A DNA stretch of 64,000 nucleotides from the NCBI RefSeq assembly GCF_003851685.1, contig NZ_CP027727.1:2232001-2296000 (forward strand), in the 5' to 3' direction. Made by a program: the position numbers and the translations under genes. The notes below the pieces were generated by a model. It was given only the letters and a program-made list of their open reading frames with translations. It searched no databases and was not told the origin of the DNA. Of this stretch, positions 8,844-16,993 are shown piece by piece. This DNA is from Pseudomonas sp. R5-89-07. GTDB taxonomy: Bacteria > Pseudomonadota > Gammaproteobacteria > Pseudomonadales > Pseudomonadaceae. Within the stretch, counting starts at the first letter, position 1. The number at the start of each line of letters is the position of its first letter.

Positions 8844-10024
8844 GCAACATGCTTGAGACATCACGAGGCAACGACAAACCGTTGTGGCGCTGGGTCGGCA
8901 TGCGCATGAGCCTGTTGGCGATCGGCGCCGTGGTGGTGATCGCCCTCTGCATGTGGATCAACTTCAGGCTGTCAGACCGGAATTTTTTGCAGCACTTGCC
9001 GCCGGCGGCGCGCGAGGAGTTGCTGCAGCTGCGCGCCGAGCCGCAGCTCAACGAGACACGCTTGCGCCAGCTGGTTGCCGAATACTATCCGGTGGAGTTC
9101 TTCCAGCCGGACATAGCCAACCGCGACTGGCTGATTCTGGCCTGCCTGGTGATGGCTGCTATCCCGATCATCATTGTCTGTGGCATGTGGTTTTCGCGAC
9201 CGTTGTCCAGCCAGTTCTCGGCGATTGCTCAGGGTGCACGGCGCGTTGCCGGGGGGGATTTCCTCACCCGCCTGCCACCTCACAAGCAAGCACCCGACGA
9301 GCTGCAACGGTTGGTCAGCGACTTCAACAGCATGACCACGCAACTGGAGCGCTACGAGCGTGATGTGCGTGAGTCCAGCGCGGTCATCGCTCACGAACTG
9401 CGCACGCCGTTGAATGCGGCCATGGGCCGGGTTCAGGGCATGCTTGATGAGGTGTTCCCAAGCGATACCGTGCAGTTAAGCATGGTCAAACGCCAGCTTG
9501 ACCAACTCAGAAAACTGGTGGACGACCTGCACCTGTTGTCGATGGCCAGGGCGGGGCGGCTGGTGCTGGAGCGCAGCGACTTTTCATTGGCCGGCTTGCT
9601 CGCCGAACGGCTGGCCTGGTTCCAGCCGCAACTGGATGAGGCTCATGTTCAAACGCACGTCAGCATTGCAGATGGGCTTCATATCCATGCCGATCGTGAT
9701 CGCCTGGGGCAGGTGCTGAACATCCTGTTCGATAACCTGCTGCGTTACGCGGGGGGCGGTGGCGAACTGAACGTCATGGCGCACAAAATTCATGATCGGG
9801 TCGTGATTGAAATCGGTGACCGCGGCCCCGGCATCGAGGCGCAACACCTGGACAGCGTGTTTGACCGGTTCTGGCGGGCAGAGCGTTCCAGGGCCCGGTA
9901 TTCCGGTGGCAGTGGCTTGGGCCTGTCCATCGCCCGTGCCATCTGTCAGGCCCATGGTGGGACAATTACCGCAAGCAATTGCCCCCAAGGCGGGACCCTG
10001 GTCAGGGCTGAGTTTCCGCTGTGA
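8840..10024 (+). CDS. Membrane sensor histidine kinase
   Basis: 394 residues, GTG start inside the stop of the regulator (GTGA overlap). TM1 lies at ~20-42, a short periplasmic domain of ~50 residues follows, TM2 at ~95-117, then a HAMP-like linker (FSRPLSSQFSAIAQGARRVAGGDF), HisKA with phospho-acceptor His185 (VIAHELRTPLNAAMG), and a HATPase domain with N (ILFDNLLRYA), G1 (DRGPGIE), F (FDRFWRAERSR) and G2 (GGSGLGLSIA) boxes. The small sensor domain fits BaeS-like envelope-stress kinases. The ligand is unknown. Confidence 0.92.
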   Translation: MSNMLETSRGNDKPLWRWVGMRMSLLAIGAVVVIALCMWINFRLSDRNFLQHLPPAAREELLQLRAEPQLNETRLRQLVAEYYPVEFFQPDIANRDWLILACLVMAAIPIIIVCGMWFSRPLSSQFSAIAQGARRVAGGDFLTRLPPHKQAPDELQRLVSDFNSMTTQLERYERDVRESSAVIAHELRTPLNAAMGRVQGMLDEVFPSDTVQLSMVKRQLDQLRKLVDDLHLLSMARAGRLVLERSDFSLAGLLAERLAWFQPQLDEAHVQTHVSIADGLHIHADRDRLGQVLNILFDNLLRYAGGGGELNVMAHKIHDRVVIEIGDRGPGIEAQHLDSVFDRFWRAERSRARYSGGSGLGLSIARAICQAHGGTITASNCPQGGTLVRAEFPL

Positions 10025-10057
10025 TTGCATGGCTTGCTGCCCGAATACAGATAGGGT

Positions 10058-11644
10058 CTACATCAACTGCACACTATCAAACACAAAACCCGGGCTCAGG
10101 AAACCGCTGCCGGCTTGTCCCGATACAACGCCGATCTCCAGCGTATTCGTGCCCGGCCGTAACGCGCTGGCCGGAATGCTCACCTCAAACACGGTGTTAT
10201 TGCCCCGATAAGTGCCTCGGGTGATACCGCGGCTGTTGGGTTGGTTGGAGGCGGGGGGCACGGGTGCGGTCCAGTGCTGGTTGACGCTTACTTGTGGGCG
10301 GCCGCCGGCTTGAGCCAGCGAGATGAACACACGCAGGTGATAGTCATGCAGCTCGTTGGCGGCCAGTACGAACTCGATCCGAGTAGGGCTGTTGATGTCG
10401 CGCCATTGCGCAGCGGGAAACGCGTCGAGGTGACTGCTGCCGACGATGTAGGTGGCAGGAGCCCATGGCGCCATTCGTGTGTCGCTTGGATGGGCCGATG
10501 ACAGCAGCCCGGCGTTACGAAAACCCGTGGGGGTGCCATCGGGTACGCCGATTTGCCATTTCATCTGGCCTGTCGGTGGCCGTGCCTGCAGGGTCGTTTG
10601 CGCGGTGCTGCCTGCCTTCACCTGCACAGTGCTTTGCGCCACTTCCAGCTCGCGCTGATAAAGCGTCATTCGGTATTGCCCTGGACGTACAGTCGTCAGT
10701 TGAAACCGACCGTTGCCATCGACAGGCGCCCAGTACTCGGCGCTGGTATTGCTCAGGCCCACCACGGCGGGCAGGCTAGGGGCAACCCCGTAAACGTGAC
10801 CTGTTACCGTGCCGCGTCCGGCACTGTCCAAAAAGCCCGCGAGCCCCAGGGTGTTGTTGACGAAAGCCAGGTTGGTCAAGGCTTCGGACGGGGCTTCACC
10901 GTCGGTAAACAGCAACCCATACACCCCGTGCAGGCCGCCTCGGTAGGGCTCGGTCTGGGTGTGGTTGGAGAACATGTAGTTGTACAGCTCATGGGTGACG
11001 GCGGTCTTTTGGGTGGCGATATCCTTGAAAAACGGCCCGCCGGAACTGTGTTCGCGATTGCCCATCAGCATGTACACCGCGACGTCCGGGCCCTTAACGC
11101 CGTGCATGGGGTCATCGATCATCGGTTGTGCCGAGTAGAACTTGGAACTGGTGCGCCCATCCGGCAGCAGGAATACATCCTTGCCTTCGATCGCGGTGCC
11201 GACATTGGAATCGGTACCGCGGGCGGCTTTTGGCAACGTGTTGACGTTGAGCCGCGCGACAAAACGCAATTCGCCCACCGGCAGCAAGGTCGGAGCATAG
11301 GTCGCCATGTAAATCGCGTTGCGCCCTTTATCGGCGAGGTAATACTGGATCAAATCACCTGCCCGTGCGCTGATCACGATAACGTCGCCCACCGTGCGGG
11401 CGTCCACTTGTGCGGAGCCCAGGCCGGAAGCGATTTGCGAGGCTTTGGGCTCGGTGGTCTGCAACTCGTGGCCGTGAAAGCGCATGGACACCAGGTCGCC
11501 GTTACGGATGTCCACGCTGAAGATCAAATCGGCACCGGTGTCGACGACGATCCGGGTACCCGTGCGCGTAGCCCCGAAACTGGCGGCGTGCGCTTGAGCG
11601 ACAACCGCTATGCCACACAACATAATCAGCAGTGCACGTCGCAT
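10058..11644 (-). CDS. Rhamnogalacturonan lyase-like protein (polysaccharide lyase family 4)
   Basis: 528 residues with a Sec signal (MRRALLIMLCGIAVVAQAHA). The N-terminal half carries PL4-like features: MRFHGHELQ, YYLADKGRNAIYMATYAP, the TSSKFYSAQPMIDDPMHGVKG stretch, and YNYMFSNHTQTEPYRGGLHGVYGLLFTDGEAPS. A fibronectin-like middle domain (GHVYGVAPSLPAVVGLSNTSAEYWAPVDGNGRFQL) and a C-terminal CBM-like beta-sandwich follow. This three-domain plan matches RhiE-type rhamnogalacturonate lyases, which cleave the pectin backbone by beta-elimination. Its ATG shares one base with the pectin lyase stop (TGATG), so the two form an operon. Secreted or periplasmic location is expected. Confidence 0.82.
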   Translation of the reverse strand: MRRALLIMLCGIAVVAQAHAASFGATRTGTRIVVDTGADLIFSVDIRNGDLVSMRFHGHELQTTEPKASQIASGLGSAQVDARTVGDVIVISARAGDLIQYYLADKGRNAIYMATYAPTLLPVGELRFVARLNVNTLPKAARGTDSNVGTAIEGKDVFLLPDGRTSSKFYSAQPMIDDPMHGVKGPDVAVYMLMGNREHSSGGPFFKDIATQKTAVTHELYNYMFSNHTQTEPYRGGLHGVYGLLFTDGEAPSEALTNLAFVNNTLGLAGFLDSAGRGTVTGHVYGVAPSLPAVVGLSNTSAEYWAPVDGNGRFQLTTVRPGQYRMTLYQRELEVAQSTVQVKAGSTAQTTLQARPPTGQMKWQIGVPDGTPTGFRNAGLLSSAHPSDTRMAPWAPATYIVGSSHLDAFPAAQWRDINSPTRIEFVLAANELHDYHLRVFISLAQAGGRPQVSVNQHWTAPVPPASNQPNSRGITRGTYRGNNTVFEVSIPASALRPGTNTLEIGVVSGQAGSGFLSPGFVFDSVQLM

Positions 11645-12894
11645 CAGATGTTCCCCGCGTTAAGGTGGCCTGCTCCTGCGTTTGCGGGCACTTGGGCCAG
11701 CGCAATCTCAGCAGGCTGTGGCGTGATGAGGTATTCACGGTACGCACTGAACGCCGCCAGCGCCGGCACGTCCTGGGGCCGGTAATCATCGCCGCTCAGG
11801 TGTTGTTGATTGGCCACACAAGGCCTGCCGATCGCGACGCGGCAGGCGTCCCCAGCCGCTTGTGCGAAGGGCGCGAAGGCCGTACCGGGTTGCCGAGTGT
11901 CGTTGAACAGAGGATGCGACACATCCTCGAAAGCGTTGCCCTCCACCAGCAGGTGCGAGGTGGCGGTGCGCGACATGATCGCGCCCTGGTAGGACAGGTG
12001 CGCGAACAGGTTGTTGACCAGTTGCGCGCGAACATCGGCATCGCCCATGCCGCCGGAATGAGGCGCGCGTCCCGAGGTGTCATGCACGTAGTTGCCGACC
12101 AATGTCAGGGTGTCGTGATGCCCCAGAAACAACCACACCCAGTAATGATGACCGTCACAGGTGGCGGAGTAGGGCGTGCGGCCATCGAACTCGTTGTTGG
12201 ACAGCGTCACGTGCGTCGCGCTGCCCCAACCGGTCACCACCATCTGGCGGCCAATACGTACGAACGTGTCATGGTCGATCCAGACACCATCGGCATCGTC
12301 CAGCGTGAGCGCGTCGCCGCCCCAGACCACGCGCGGGTTGATGTCAGACAGGGTCAGGTTACGCACAATCACGTTGTGCGCGCCGCCGCCGACGAACAGG
12401 CCCATGCCCTGGATACCGGCGTGACTGCCCAGGCCTATCAGCGTCTTGTTCGACCCGACCTTCAGGCGCTGCAATCCGGCCTTGTCATAGGTTACGGTGG
12501 CTGGTGGCCTGGACTGGCAAAAATGATTGGCGCCGTTGATCGCCCATTGCCCACCGCCGTGGGGGCAGGCATTAGCCATGCAACCGGCCTCTGTGACCTG
12601 GGCGCTGCCGTCGGTAATGACCGAACCGCGAAAATCGAACATGTGGTCCAGGGCAATGACGCGCGGCGTGTCATCTGTGCACTGCCCTCGGGTATCGTAG
12701 GTCGCACACAGGGCCGTTTTAAGTTCATCGGGCGTTGCGGGGCGCACAATAAAGGCGTTACCGCCCCCGGTGACGCCCTCGGCAAAGCCCACAGGATGAG
12801 CGTCGGCGAGTGCACACTGGGGGGGTATCAGAACCGCGCAGAGTATGGACGCGGACAAGCAGCGCACAAGGCAAGTGCTGAGCTTCAAGTGCAT
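11644..12894 (-). CDS. Pectin lyase-like enzyme (polysaccharide lyase family 1), fungal-type sequence
   Basis: About 416 residues with a signal peptide (LVRCLSASILCAVLIPPQCALA). The beta-helix carries the PL1 series NKTLIGLG, INPRVVWGGDALTLDDADGVWIDH, the GRxxxVTGW strand, SATCDGHHYWVWLFLG and YVHDTSGRAPHSGG, followed by NNLFAHLSYQG. These read like pectin lyases (EC 4.2.2.10) of fungi and a few bacteria rather than calcium-dependent pectate lyases; in those the conserved RxPK Arg is catalytic, and here the following residues are H-S-G. Start is uncertain: GGAG directly touches the ATG at 12894, so the TTG six bases downstream (12888) may be used; a longer frame to 12972 lacks a site. Translationally coupled to the PL4 gene. 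Confidence 0.82.
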   Translation of the reverse strand: MHLKLSTCLVRCLSASILCAVLIPPQCALADAHPVGFAEGVTGGGNAFIVRPATPDELKTALCATYDTRGQCTDDTPRVIALDHMFDFRGSVITDGSAQVTEAGCMANACPHGGGQWAINGANHFCQSRPPATVTYDKAGLQRLKVGSNKTLIGLGSHAGIQGMGLFVGGGAHNVIVRNLTLSDINPRVVWGGDALTLDDADGVWIDHDTFVRIGRQMVVTGWGSATHVTLSNNEFDGRTPYSATCDGHHYWVWLFLGHHDTLTLVGNYVHDTSGRAPHSGGMGDADVRAQLVNNLFAHLSYQGAIMSRTATSHLLVEGNAFEDVSHPLFNDTRQPGTAFAPFAQAAGDACRVAIGRPCVANQQHLSGDDYRPQDVPALAAFSAYREYLITPQPAEIALAQVPANAGAGHLNAGNI

Positions 12895-13226
12895 CTCCTG
12901 AGTGTTTGAGTTCGGGCACAAAAATGTCGGCAGGGCCTGGTGAATGAGGCAAGCTATGATTTGAATACCCAACGAAATTTATCAAATGGTTTGATTCCCG
13001 ACCCTGAGTGCCTTCAGGTTAGGTTCAGTTGGAACAGGTGCTGGCTATCCGTTTGCCGGGTTGCGCTGGGCTTGGGAGCGTGCGCATTCATGCGGTTTTA
13101 TAACCTCTGATTGGTCGTTTGCTGAAACGGGGGTTTACTGCACACATCCGGAGCAGCGTCGTCGCCCCCAAGGGGATCGAAAGCACCGCGTGATGCGTGC
13201 AACGCTGCGGCTTTAGGGAGCTTTAC
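12895..13226. promoter_or_regulatory. Divergent promoter region between pectin lyase and LysR, with a palindrome
   Basis: 332 bases separating the minus-strand lyase operon from the plus-strand LysR gene. The clearest element is ATCAAA-TGG-TTTGAT at 12981-12995, a 6-bp inverted repeat in an AT-rich patch ~90 bases upstream of the lyase start, suitable for a repressor such as a KdgR- or GntR-like protein (inference). No other strong structure seen. Confidence 0.4.
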
Positions 13227-14138
13227 ATGCAGTATCTGGATCATCTTTCCTTGCGCCTGTTCATTCTGGTCTGCGAGGAAGGCACCATCGCCCGCGCCAG
13301 TGCACGGGCGTTTATCGCACCCTCGGCGGTCAGCAAGCGGCTTTCCGATATCGAGGCGCGCTTCGGTACGCCGCTGCTCAAGCGCAGTAAACGTGGAGTC
13401 GAACCGACGCCGGCGGGGCAGGCCTTGCTTCGACATGCATGCTCATTGACCCGTGCGATGGAAAGGCTCGACAGCGAACTCAGTGAGTACGCCGACGGCG
13501 CGCGCGGGCATGTGCGGGTATTGGCGAACGTGTCGTCGATCATGGAGTTCCTGCCTGAAGAACTCTCCGATTTCATGTTGGCCAACCCGCGGATACAAGC
13601 TGACATCGAAGAGCGTTTCAGCCCCGACGTCGTGCGTGGGGTGGTTGAGGGCGATGCGGACCTGGGGATTTGCCGGCGCTCGATGGCCGTGGGCGACCTG
13701 GAGTTCCTGCCTTACCGTCAGGACCACCTCGCCGTCGTGGTGAGCGCAAGTCATCCCTTGGCCGGTCGCACCTGTATTGCGTTCGAAGAGACGCTGGAGT
13801 TTGACCAGCTAGGGTTGTCGGCCTTCGCCACGCTGAATACCTTCATGCGCGAAACGGCGGAAAAACACGGCCGGGAGCTGCGGTTCCGCTCCTATGTGTC
13901 GTCGTTTGATGCTGCGTTCCGGCTGGTTCAGTTCGGCTTGGGGCTGGCGGTGTTCCCACTCGAAGCGGTGGCGCGCTACAGGCAACTGTTCGACCTGCAC
14001 ATCATCCCCTTGACCGACGATTGGGCGCTCGGTGAATTTGTGATCTGCGTGCGCGACCGTGACGCACTGTCGCTGTCCGCGCGTCGCCTGCTCGACCATC
14101 TGCTGTTACGCGCACTGCCACGCCAGTCGACCGACTGA
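13227..14138 (+). CDS. LysR-family transcriptional regulator
   Basis: 303 residues from the ATG at 13227, preferred over an in-frame start 30 bases earlier because AGGGAG sits six bases upstream. The N-terminal winged HTH spans ~1-60 (LFILVCEEGTIARASARAFIAPSAVSKRLSDIEARFGTPLLKRSKRG), followed by the periplasmic-binding-like effector domain. Same strand as the HMG-CoA lyase cluster that begins 104 bases downstream and divergent from the pectin lyase operon, so it could regulate either. The acid-catabolism genes are the more usual partner. Confidence 0.88.
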   Translation: MQYLDHLSLRLFILVCEEGTIARASARAFIAPSAVSKRLSDIEARFGTPLLKRSKRGVEPTPAGQALLRHACSLTRAMERLDSELSEYADGARGHVRVLANVSSIMEFLPEELSDFMLANPRIQADIEERFSPDVVRGVVEGDADLGICRRSMAVGDLEFLPYRQDHLAVVVSASHPLAGRTCIAFEETLEFDQLGLSAFATLNTFMRETAEKHGRELRFRSYVSSFDAAFRLVQFGLGLAVFPLEAVARYRQLFDLHIIPLTDDWALGEFVICVRDRDALSLSARRLLDHLLLRALPRQSTD

Positions 14139-14242
14139 CCTATCCATCGCGGTTGACGATGAATCAGGCCGTGAATCACGTCTTTTCGCCGCCGAGGTGT
14201 CTCTTTAGTCTGAGCCTGTGCTTCAGCCTGTGAGAGAGCTTC

Positions 14243-15172
14243 ATGACAATAATAACGATCAACGAAGTTGGCATGCGTGATGGTTTGCAGAGCCTTCAAG
14301 TCATCATGCCGACCGCTGCCAAATGCCAATGGATCGATGCCGCTTATGCGGCTGGCGTACGCCATATGGAAGTCGCGTCGTTCGTACCCGCCAAACTGCT
14401 GCCGCAAATGGCCGATGCCAAGGAAGTCGTGGCCCACGCCTTGAGTTACCCGGACCTGCTTGTCTCGGTGCTGGCGCCGAACCTGCGTGGTTGTCGCGAT
14501 GCACTTGAGTCTGGTGCCCACCGCATCATCGCGCCTGTTTCCGTAAGCGCGGCCCACAGCCTGGCTAATGTGCGTCGCACGCCGCTGGAAATGGTGGAGG
14601 AGTTGGCGCGCATGTGCCAATTACGCACCGAAATGGGTTTGCACAATGTTCAACTCATTGCCGGAATGTCCGTTGCGTTTGGCTGCACCCGCCAGGGCGA
14701 CGTGCCGTTGAGCGACCTGTGCGAGTTGACCGGCCACGTGCTTGAAGCCGGCTGCGATCTGGTTTCGCTCGGCGACACTACCGGCTATGCCAATCCCGGC
14801 CAGGTGGCGACCACCTTGCAGGCAGTTCGTACCATTGCCGGTGACACACTCAGGGCCGCGCATTTCCATGACACCCGCGGTTTGGCACTGGCCAACAGCC
14901 TGGTGGCGGTGCAGCTAGGCATCACTGAGCTTGATGCTTCGCTGGCCGGGTTGGGCGGTTGCCCGTTCGCGCCCGGCGCGTCCGGCAATACCGTGACCGA
15001 AGACCTGGTGTTCATGCTGCAAAGCATGGGCTACGACACCGGCATCGATCTGGCCGCACTGATTGCTTCACGGGATGTGCTGCGCCGCGCCTTACCGGAC
15101 GAATCCCTCTACGGCTGCATTGCCCGGGCCGGACTGCCACTCAACTACACGCCTGTCGCCCACCGCGCTTGA
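14243..15172 (+). CDS. Hydroxymethylglutaryl-CoA lyase
   Basis: 309 residues, TIM-barrel of the HMGL family. It keeps the signature NEVGMRDGLQ with catalytic Arg and metal-binding Asp, the HFHDTRG metal motif, and GLGGCPFAPGASGNTVTEDLVFML with the catalytic Cys240. That set is specific for HMG-CoA lyases, which split 3-hydroxy-3-methylglutaryl-CoA into acetyl-CoA and acetoacetate; homologues may take related branched acyl-CoAs. GAGAGAG precedes the ATG. The CoA transferase starts 25 bases after its stop. There is no leucine-degradation (liu) gene set here, which argues for use of a free acid rather than leucine catabolism. Confidence 0.88.
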   Translation: MTIITINEVGMRDGLQSLQVIMPTAAKCQWIDAAYAAGVRHMEVASFVPAKLLPQMADAKEVVAHALSYPDLLVSVLAPNLRGCRDALESGAHRIIAPVSVSAAHSLANVRRTPLEMVEELARMCQLRTEMGLHNVQLIAGMSVAFGCTRQGDVPLSDLCELTGHVLEAGCDLVSLGDTTGYANPGQVATTLQAVRTIAGDTLRAAHFHDTRGLALANSLVAVQLGITELDASLAGLGGCPFAPGASGNTVTEDLVFMLQSMGYDTGIDLAALIASRDVLRRALPDESLYGCIARAGLPLNYTPVAHRA

Positions 15173-15197
15173 GCCTGTCCGATCAAGGAACACGCTA

Positions 15198-16388
15198 ATG
15201 TCCAGACTTCCATTGGACGGCATTCGTGTCGTCGAAATTTCGCATATGGTGATGGGGCCGACCTGCGGCATGATCCTGGGGGACCTCGGTGCCGAAGTGA
15301 TCAAGATCGAGCCGACCCGGGGCGATGGCACGCGCCGCCTGTTGGGGGCTGGTGCCGGGTTCTTTCGCACCTTCAACCGCAACAAACAGTGCATCGCCGT
15401 CGACGTCAACACCCCCCAGGGACGCGACGCCGTGCTGGAACTCATCGACACCGCTGACGTGTTCATTGAGAACTTCAAACCCGGCCGCATGCAGGCACTT
15501 GGCTTTGGCTATGCCGCGATTCGTGAGCGTAACCCGCGCATCATCTATGCCTCGCACAAAGGCTTTCTCAACGGCCCCTACGACAATCGCCTGGCCTTGG
15601 ACGAAGTGGTGCAGATGATGGCAGGACTGGCCTACATGACCGGCCCCGTCGGCAGACCGCTGCGTGCCGGCAGTTCAGTGAACGACATCATGGGCGGGAT
15701 GTTCGGTGCCATCGGGGTGCTTGCCGCGCTCAACGACCGCAACGCCACCGGTGTCGGACGCGAGGTGCAGAGCGCGCTCTATGAAAACTGCGTATTGCTC
15801 GCCGCCCAACATATGCAGCAATACGCGGTGACCGGGCAGGCGGCCGCGCCGATGCCGAACCGCATCAGCGCCTGGGCGATCTATGACGTGTTCGAGTTCG
15901 CTGGCGGTGAGCAGATGTTCGTCGCCGCCACCGGCGAAGGTCAGTGGAACGCCTTGTGCCAGTTGCTGGGCCAAACCGCGCTGCTCGACGACCAGACTCT
16001 CGCTACCAACAACGACCGGGTGCTGCAACGCCCACGGCTGCTGGCGCACCTGGCTGAAGTCTTTGCGACCATGGACGCGCAGGCCCTGGCGCTGCAGCTC
16101 GAAGCCCACAGTATTCCCTTCGCACCGATTCGTCGCCCGCAAGAGTTGTTCGACGATCCTCACCTGCTGCAAAGCGGGGGGCTGGCGAATCTGGCGCTTG
16201 AAGACGGATCGTTCACTGCCATGCCATTGCTGCCGTTGTCCCTGGATGGCGAGCGTTTGCAACCACGTCGATCGATTCCGCGCATCGGCGAGCACACCTA
16301 TACGGTTATGCGCGAATTGGGCTACAGCGATGAACGCATTGCCGCGCTGTGTGCTGCGGGTGTTCTGAAAACTGATGCGCAGGCCTGA
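15198..16388 (+). CDS. CaiB/BaiF family III CoA transferase
   Basis: 396 residues from the ATG at 15198 (AAGGA upstream). It has the N-terminal PLDGIRVVEISHMVMGPTCGMILGDLGAEVIKIEPTRGD signature, RNKQCIAVDV, ENFKPGRM, and the catalytic Asp163 in SSVNDIMGG. Family III enzymes move CoA from an acyl-CoA such as succinyl-CoA to a carboxylate through an aspartyl anhydride. Sandwiched between HMG-CoA lyase and a permease, it is the likely activating enzyme for 3-hydroxy-3-methylglutarate or a related dicarboxylate; the human homologue SUGCT accepts such acids. Substrate is inferred. Confidence 0.9.
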   Translation: MSRLPLDGIRVVEISHMVMGPTCGMILGDLGAEVIKIEPTRGDGTRRLLGAGAGFFRTFNRNKQCIAVDVNTPQGRDAVLELIDTADVFIENFKPGRMQALGFGYAAIRERNPRIIYASHKGFLNGPYDNRLALDEVVQMMAGLAYMTGPVGRPLRAGSSVNDIMGGMFGAIGVLAALNDRNATGVGREVQSALYENCVLLAAQHMQQYAVTGQAAAPMPNRISAWAIYDVFEFAGGEQMFVAATGEGQWNALCQLLGQTALLDDQTLATNNDRVLQRPRLLAHLAEVFATMDAQALALQLEAHSIPFAPIRRPQELFDDPHLLQSGGLANLALEDGSFTAMPLLPLSLDGERLQPRRSIPRIGEHTYTVMRELGYSDERIAALCAAGVLKTDAQA

Positions 16389-16400
16389 GGAGAAGCTGCC

Positions 16401-16925
16401 ATGGCTATCTATCAATACGACACGCTGATCCCCGCCATCCACGCCGAAACCTTCGTCGCTGACGATGCCACTGTGATCGGCAATGTCACGCTGGAGCAGG
16501 GCGTCAGTGTCTGGCCCCAGGCGGTCCTGAGGGGCGACAACGCACCGATTCGCATCGGTCAGCACAGCAATGTGCAGGAAGGCGCGGTGCTGCATGCCGA
16601 CCCGGGATTTGCGCTGACAGTGGGCGAGAGCGTCACCATCGGCCACCAAGCCATGTTGCATGGCTGCACCATCGGCGATGGTGCGCTGATCGGGATCCAG
16701 GCGGTTGTCCTCAATGGTGCCGTCATCGGCAAGAACTGCCTGGTGGGCGCCGGCTCGATTGTCACCGAAGGCAAGGTGTTCCCGGACAACTCGCTGATCC
16801 TGGGCGCACCTGCCAAGGTCGTGCGAGAGCTGACACCTGAAGCGATCGCCGGCATGCATCGAAACGCCGAGGACTATGTCACCAAGGGTCAGGGGTACAG
16901 GGACAAATTGATTCGTATCCGTTAA
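16401..16925 (+). CDS. Gamma-carbonic anhydrase-like hexapeptide-repeat protein
   Basis: 174 residues of left-handed beta-helix: repeated [LIV]-G-x4 turns (VIGNVTLEQGVSVWPQAVLRGD, IRIGQHSNVQEGAVLHAD, VTIGHQAMLHGCTIGDGALIG) and a C-terminal helix. His residues in LHAD and IGHQAMLHG match the trimer-interface zinc ligands of YrdA/PaaY/CaiE proteins. PaaY acts as a thioesterase that rescues CoA from dead-end thioesters, which would suit a protein next to a CoA transferase; carbonic anhydrase activity is the other option. AGGAG precedes the start; 12 bases separate it from the transferase gene. Confidence 0.87.
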   Translation: MAIYQYDTLIPAIHAETFVADDATVIGNVTLEQGVSVWPQAVLRGDNAPIRIGQHSNVQEGAVLHADPGFALTVGESVTIGHQAMLHGCTIGDGALIGIQAVVLNGAVIGKNCLVGAGSIVTEGKVFPDNSLILGAPAKVVRELTPEAIAGMHRNAEDYVTKGQGYRDKLIRIR

Positions 16926-16993
16926 AGAACCGCTGAGTAACGTCCCTGGCGGGCGTTGCCTCTCTCCAATAATTACAACAATGGAGAAACATC

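Noticed and set aside
10553-12909. Two long plus-strand frames (10553-11785 and 11632-12909) opposite the pectin genes
   Set aside because: Antisense to two convincing lyases, no ribosome sites, low-complexity translation.
15675-16859. Minus-strand frame of 394 residues opposite the CoA transferase and hexapeptide genes
   Set aside because: Antisense to two genes with catalytic motifs; spans their junction, which a real gene would not be expected to do.
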